Assembly (NCBI GenBank): GCA_030407315.1
Contig: JALQPE010002070.1
Span: 1-64,000, forward strand
DNA from: Asparagopsis taxiformis
Taxonomy: Eukaryota > Rhodophyta > Florideophyceae > Bonnemaisoniales > Bonnemaisoniaceae
DNA length: 64,000 bases
Direction: 5' to 3'
Shown here: positions 60,461 to 64,000 of the stretch, piece after piece
Numbering within the stretch: the first letter of the stretch is position 1
Layout: each line of letters starts with the position of its first letter
Position numbers and translations under genes: made by a program
Notes under the pieces: model-generated
What the model was told of the DNA's origin: nothing
Databases searched by the model: none
The model's input: the letters and a program-made list of their open reading frames with translations, nothing else

Positions 60461-62407
60461 ATGGCTGCGGAGTACCGTAAGAATGAGGAGCGATTTTACC
60501 GCACCGCCAAACCACCCCAGCTCGCTGTAGAGGTTATTCGCCGCGTAAGTCTGCAACTCGACAAGGATGGCGACCTGGTATTCGCGTTCGCAAACGCCGA
60601 GCGCGCTTATGCTCTTGTCATTTGTCTTCAGGACCCCAACAAGATGGGTTGGAAGGAATGTCAAGCTGTCAACCAGGCCATGCAGATTGCCGCTCGCGGT
60701 ACCAAGATAAACAATGAAACCTTTGACGCCGTGTTTCAAAAGCTCAAGGAGAAATATGGCAAGACGCAAGGCCCCGTCGTTCAAGCTGGCCATCTCGTCG
60801 GCATTGTTACGCCGAGTCCCGGTACCATTAATTCTGAAAAAGACCACACCATCCTCTATACCGGCATCAAGTTTGATCGTGACGGCGATCTCGTCTTCAA
60901 ATCGGTCACATCCTCGGGTTGCACCTATCGCGTTTGCATTGAACTCAAACCAACCGCAGGATGCTTCCTAGACCTCGATTGCAAGGCCTTTTGCGACGTT
61001 CTCAACTTGCTTGAAACTGGTGATATTGTCGATCCCGACCAGTTCCTTGCCTATTTCGCAGCTATTAGAACGAAATACAACTTTATCGAGCCGACGATTA
61101 GTCCTGACCGTCGTAAGATCGCCATGAGTATGTTCAATGCCGACGTTCCAAATCCGAAACCGATGCCAGCCGAGATGCAAGAAGCTCTACAACGGGTGGG
61201 TGAGAAGATTCTTGAACAACAACCAAGCTCGCCGACCTCACGAACTTCTCCGTATCCTGGTATCACGTACGTTAAAGCTATTAAAGAAGGTGGTCAAGGA
61301 CAGGTATACGCTGCGAGGCGAGGATCGCAAAAAGTAGCCGTCAAGGTTTTCGCAAGTGGTGACGGCGAAGAGCGAGAATCATACAAAACGGAGCTACGCA
61401 TGTTGCTCAAGATGTCACGTCATCCCAACGTTGTGGAAGTGCTTGACTTTTTCGAAAACCCACGACCTGCTCTCGTTATGAGTCTTCTCGAAGGCAAGGA
61501 TCTGTCTGATTTCATTCAAGAGAATGGACGCTTCAGTCAAAAGGATGGAATCAAAATGGCAATTGGCATTGCTGAAGGTTTATGCCATCTGCATCGCAGC
61601 GGTGTTATCCATCGAGATTTGAAGACGGCAAACATTGTTCGTTGTCATAACGGCACGCCCGTCATCATCGATCTAGGTCTTGGCGGTGTCCTGGAACGCA
61701 AGTCGCGTGCGAATGCCAACGTGAGTATTGCAGATTTGGCGACGACATTGGCGGGCACACACGTTTCCGATCAGACTGGAAGTATAAAGGGAACGGTTCC
61801 ATGGATGGCTCCTGAAATGATCAGCGGACAAATTTGGAGTGAAAAGACGGACGTATACGCGTTTGGTATTATACTTTGGGAGTTGTTCTCAGGGAAATCA
61901 CCGCTGCCGGAGGGGGCGGAGAGAATTGCCATCACTGGGGAACCAGGTCTCATGTCGATTTTAATGTTGATTGCTTCTGGGAAACGACCGCCGATGTCAG
62001 CTGTGTCGCATGTTGACAAGCAGCTGAGGGATTTGATCGAAATCTGCTGGCATCAGGAACCTACTAATCGACCATCCATGAAACGGGTGCTGGATTTGTT
62101 GAACAGTAATGATCCTCGAGCTATTTTCAAGACGGTGGACAAGGACGGAGACGGAAGTCTTGACTTTGCGGAATTTGTACAGTTCCTGGGGCGATATGCT
62201 GCCAATCAAGTTGAGCCGGCGCAGATGGCGGCACTGTTTGAGGCGATTGATGAGAATGGTTCTGGGACGATTGAATTGGGAGAATTTGAACAGTTCTGGA
62301 AGCAAGTGGACGTGGCTGGGTTGTCGCCGATGCTTTCCAAAACGCGCAAGTCTTTGTCGAAACTGGACGCCACCACGAGTATTGACTTTCAGAAAAACAA
62401 CTTTTGA
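60461..62407 (+). CDS. TKL-like protein kinase with C-terminal EF-hands
   Basis: A 648-residue soluble protein. Two related N-terminal modules (about 20-105 and 125-208) each contain (L/I)x(L/F)D(K/R)DGDLVF. The kinase domain spans about 265-535: EGGQGQVYAA glycine loop, K295 in VAVKVF, HRDLKTAN (D386), DLG in place of DFG (404-406), GTVPWMAPEM and DVYAFGIILWELFSG. These are TKL/Raf-like features. Two EF-hands follow, DKDGDGSLDFAEF and DENGSGTIELGEF, with full calcium-ligand patterns. The order recalls calcium-dependent protein kinases, but the kinase is of another group. Likely a calcium-regulated Ser/Thr kinase; substrate unknown. Confidence 0.85.
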   Translation: MAAEYRKNEERFYRTAKPPQLAVEVIRRVSLQLDKDGDLVFAFANAERAYALVICLQDPNKMGWKECQAVNQAMQIAARGTKINNETFDAVFQKLKEKYGKTQGPVVQAGHLVGIVTPSPGTINSEKDHTILYTGIKFDRDGDLVFKSVTSSGCTYRVCIELKPTAGCFLDLDCKAFCDVLNLLETGDIVDPDQFLAYFAAIRTKYNFIEPTISPDRRKIAMSMFNADVPNPKPMPAEMQEALQRVGEKILEQQPSSPTSRTSPYPGITYVKAIKEGGQGQVYAARRGSQKVAVKVFASGDGEERESYKTELRMLLKMSRHPNVVEVLDFFENPRPALVMSLLEGKDLSDFIQENGRFSQKDGIKMAIGIAEGLCHLHRSGVIHRDLKTANIVRCHNGTPVIIDLGLGGVLERKSRANANVSIADLATTLAGTHVSDQTGSIKGTVPWMAPEMISGQIWSEKTDVYAFGIILWELFSGKSPLPEGAERIAITGEPGLMSILMLIASGKRPPMSAVSHVDKQLRDLIEICWHQEPTNRPSMKRVLDLLNSNDPRAIFKTVDKDGDGSLDFAEFVQFLGRYAANQVEPAQMAALFEAIDENGSGTIELGEFEQFWKQVDVAGLSPMLSKTRKSLSKLDATTSIDFQKNNF

Positions 62408-62565
62408 TGCTGTGTGTATATATGTTGTGTAGCGCTGCGTGTACTGTAGTTGTGCAAATTTCTATAAATTGGAAACGACTACCCTACGCGCTGTTGGTGG
62501 CAATAAAAACGTGACATGCTATACTCCGCAACTCGATTTACAAAACGTGCGTGAGTATTATTACC

Positions 62566-63597
62566 TTACAACTGAGCATTAGTAAGCTTCTGCGATGCGA
62601 TACGCAGATCGAAAGAGCTTGCCTGTAGCGCAGCAATGTTCTGATGACGATTCGTAAAACCCATCTGCTCGAGACATTCCATCAAATGCTGCACTGTCTC
62701 TTCATCCGGCTGCACCGGTAAATCGCCCATCGACGGGCCGGCACCTGCACCAGAAGACTGTAGATGCAGTCGTGGTGGTGTGCTCACCTCCTCTTCCTGC
62801 GGCAACAATCCCAGCACATCCTGCTCCGCTCTCCTCTCTGCCGACACAGCTTCAGCCGCAGTGCGCGCTTTCTCAGCGTCGCGTCCGCGAGCGGTAACCG
62901 TCCCGATAAATTTGGACAAAGCTGACAGTGCCATAAACGAGTAGATTACGGCCGGTAGCAAGCCAGTCACTGCTGGAATCGCCCATGTTCGCCAAGTTGG
63001 TTCATTCACGCCCAACACGGTATCTATCACTCTAAATCGTTCTCGCTGGCCGAGAAACACAAACACGGCTGCTGCAACCGTCAAACCCAATCCCACAGTC
63101 ACCCAGAAGAAAGCGATTGCAGCGAATAATCTCTGTGCTCTCGTCACCGCTACATAACCTCTGGGCACTCTCGGCACCCCTGAAGCGGACGATGATTTTG
63201 AGCGATTTCTGGGCATTCGTTTCTTCTCCTTTTCTCTCCTCGTCGAATGCGCAACGGGAGTGACAGCTTGACCGGTCGCTAGTTGCAACTGGGCCAGTTG
63301 CGCCGCCTTTGCTTCGGCGCGTTTCTTCCTCGCGGAGCGCTTCTTACGCCGCCGTCGCACCTTGGCTCCGATGCGCACAGCGATGAGCAGCAGGGCGCCG
63401 AAGAGCAGCACGGGCCATGAACAGATAGCGATGTAGTTGAAAATGTCTCGATATTTGGAGCGTGCTTCGAAGATATGGTCACCAGGTCGTGCAATTTCAA
63501 TCGTGAACAAGGTTATCGAGTAAATGAGCGCCGACAAGGCGTACAACGCTACATTGATCAATGTCGGACGCGGCAGAAGCGTTTGTTTGTGCGCCAT
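62566..63597 (-). CDS. Multi-pass membrane protein with C-terminal UBA domain
   Basis: A 343-residue protein. Four hydrophobic helices are predicted (about 15-33, 55-75, 155-180, 205-225), separated by a very basic loop (RRRRKKRSARKKRAEAK). The cytosolic tail ends with a UBA-like domain (VQHLMECLEQMGF...NIAALQASSFDLRIASQKL, about 303-343), which normally binds ubiquitin. No other domain is recognised. ER or Golgi location and a role in ubiquitin-linked quality control are inference. ATG 63597 (MAHKQTLL) is the first in frame. Convergent with the kinase gene, 158 bp apart. Confidence 0.7.
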   Translation of the reverse strand: MAHKQTLLPRPTLINVALYALSALIYSITLFTIEIARPGDHIFEARSKYRDIFNYIAICSWPVLLFGALLLIAVRIGAKVRRRRKKRSARKKRAEAKAAQLAQLQLATGQAVTPVAHSTRREKEKKRMPRNRSKSSSASGVPRVPRGYVAVTRAQRLFAAIAFFWVTVGLGLTVAAAVFVFLGQRERFRVIDTVLGVNEPTWRTWAIPAVTGLLPAVIYSFMALSALSKFIGTVTARGRDAEKARTAAEAVSAERRAEQDVLGLLPQEEEVSTPPRLHLQSSGAGAGPSMGDLPVQPDEETVQHLMECLEQMGFTNRHQNIAALQASSFDLRIASQKLTNAQL

Positions 63598-64000
63598 GGT
63601 GGTGCGCGAAGCTTCGAGCTGCGTCGCTTGTGCGCACGGGTTTGGGTGGCATTGATGGATGGACACACGGACGGGCGGCTGGATTTGTGAATGTGTTGGT
63701 CAATTGTTGTTGCCTCAGTCGTGGAGTGCGTGCGTACAAACTCGAATACAGTCGATTATGCAACGGATTGATTGGTCGACGTGACACTTTCTCGCGTTAC
63801 GTGACCACGGCGCGTACCAGGGAAGCACTTGAATTTATTACACTGTAATTTTCAACACGCCAGTCCAATCGTGAGACATGTCTGCGCCACATGGAGCCAA
63901 CGAGTTACATCTGCGTCCGAATCTCGCATAATTATCACACGTGTCTTACGCACATCCACTGTGCGCGTATCAACTTTTCTGTCGACCTCCACAGACTTGT
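63598..64000. promoter_or_regulatory. Upstream region of the UBA-domain gene
   Basis: 400 bp to the window end with no supported gene. Confidence 0.35.

Noticed and set aside
1..64000. tRNA, rRNA or CRISPR elements
   Set aside because: I looked for A/B-box tRNA patterns, rRNA stretches and regularly spaced short repeats by eye and found none. A tRNAscan run would be decisive for tRNAs.

Overview
This window is nuclear DNA from a eukaryotic alga, most likely a red alga of the florideophyte type (a Chondrus-like genome; this is inference). The evidence is a set of compact, mostly intron-free genes that stand 100-500 bp apart. Several products carry apparent plastid transit peptides (a ClpR-like Clp subunit, a VKOR-thioredoxin fusion, a CNNM/CorC-type membrane protein, a HisA-type enzyme). 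Squalene synthase, LSm3, OTU1, Trm9 and AMPK-beta fix it as eukaryotic. The few introns are short (75-105 nt), GT-AG, with CTAAC/CTAAT branch-like motifs.

Positions 1-10197 are a head-to-tail array of a large repeat unit: copy 1 at 1-4602, copy 2 at 4603-8817 and a truncated copy 3 at 8818-10197. Each unit runs from a purine/G-rich stretch with G-quadruplex motifs, through a cluster of TACTAG hexamers and GGAC(G/A)TCC octamers, to an ORF that looks like a double-stranded beta-helix Fe(II)/2-oxoglutarate dioxygenase domain (intact as a frame only in copy 2), and then to a set of about 388-bp subrepeats full of perfect palindromes. The array ends abruptly inside a pogo/Tc1-type DDE transposase remnant (10198 to about 11160). 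I do not recognise the repeat unit as a described transposon class. It is the best candidate here for something new.

Positions 11.2-23.7 kb are transposon-rich and decayed. Two diverged members of an unrecognised protein family sit here, one on each strand. The plus-strand member has three in-frame stops. The minus-strand member has one in-frame stop, frameshifts, and a clean Ty1/copia retrotransposon insertion (16608-21363) with a 5-bp target duplication, 124-bp LTRs and a half-tRNA(iMet)-type primer site.

Positions 23.7-64 kb are a gene-dense island. In order: an MFS transporter, a KMO-like FAD monooxygenase, a membrane M14 carboxypeptidase relative that has lost its key residues, a cysteine-rich membrane protein, ClpR-like, an unknown protein, a CNNM/CorC protein, LTO1-like VKOR-thioredoxin, an RRM protein, a SAM-domain membrane protein, a low-complexity protein, squalene synthase, HisA-type isomerase, OTU1/YOD1, Trm9, LSm3, ZNHIT2, aldose 1-epimerase, two tandem AMPK-beta genes, two tandem Pro/Ser-rich multi-pass membrane proteins, a TKL-type kinase with EF-hands and a UBA-domain membrane protein. 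The genes do not form a single pathway. Recurrent themes are plastid proteostasis and redox (ClpR, LTO1), ubiquitin-related proteins (OTU1, UBA), RNA biology (LSm3, Trm9, RRM) and local tandem duplication.
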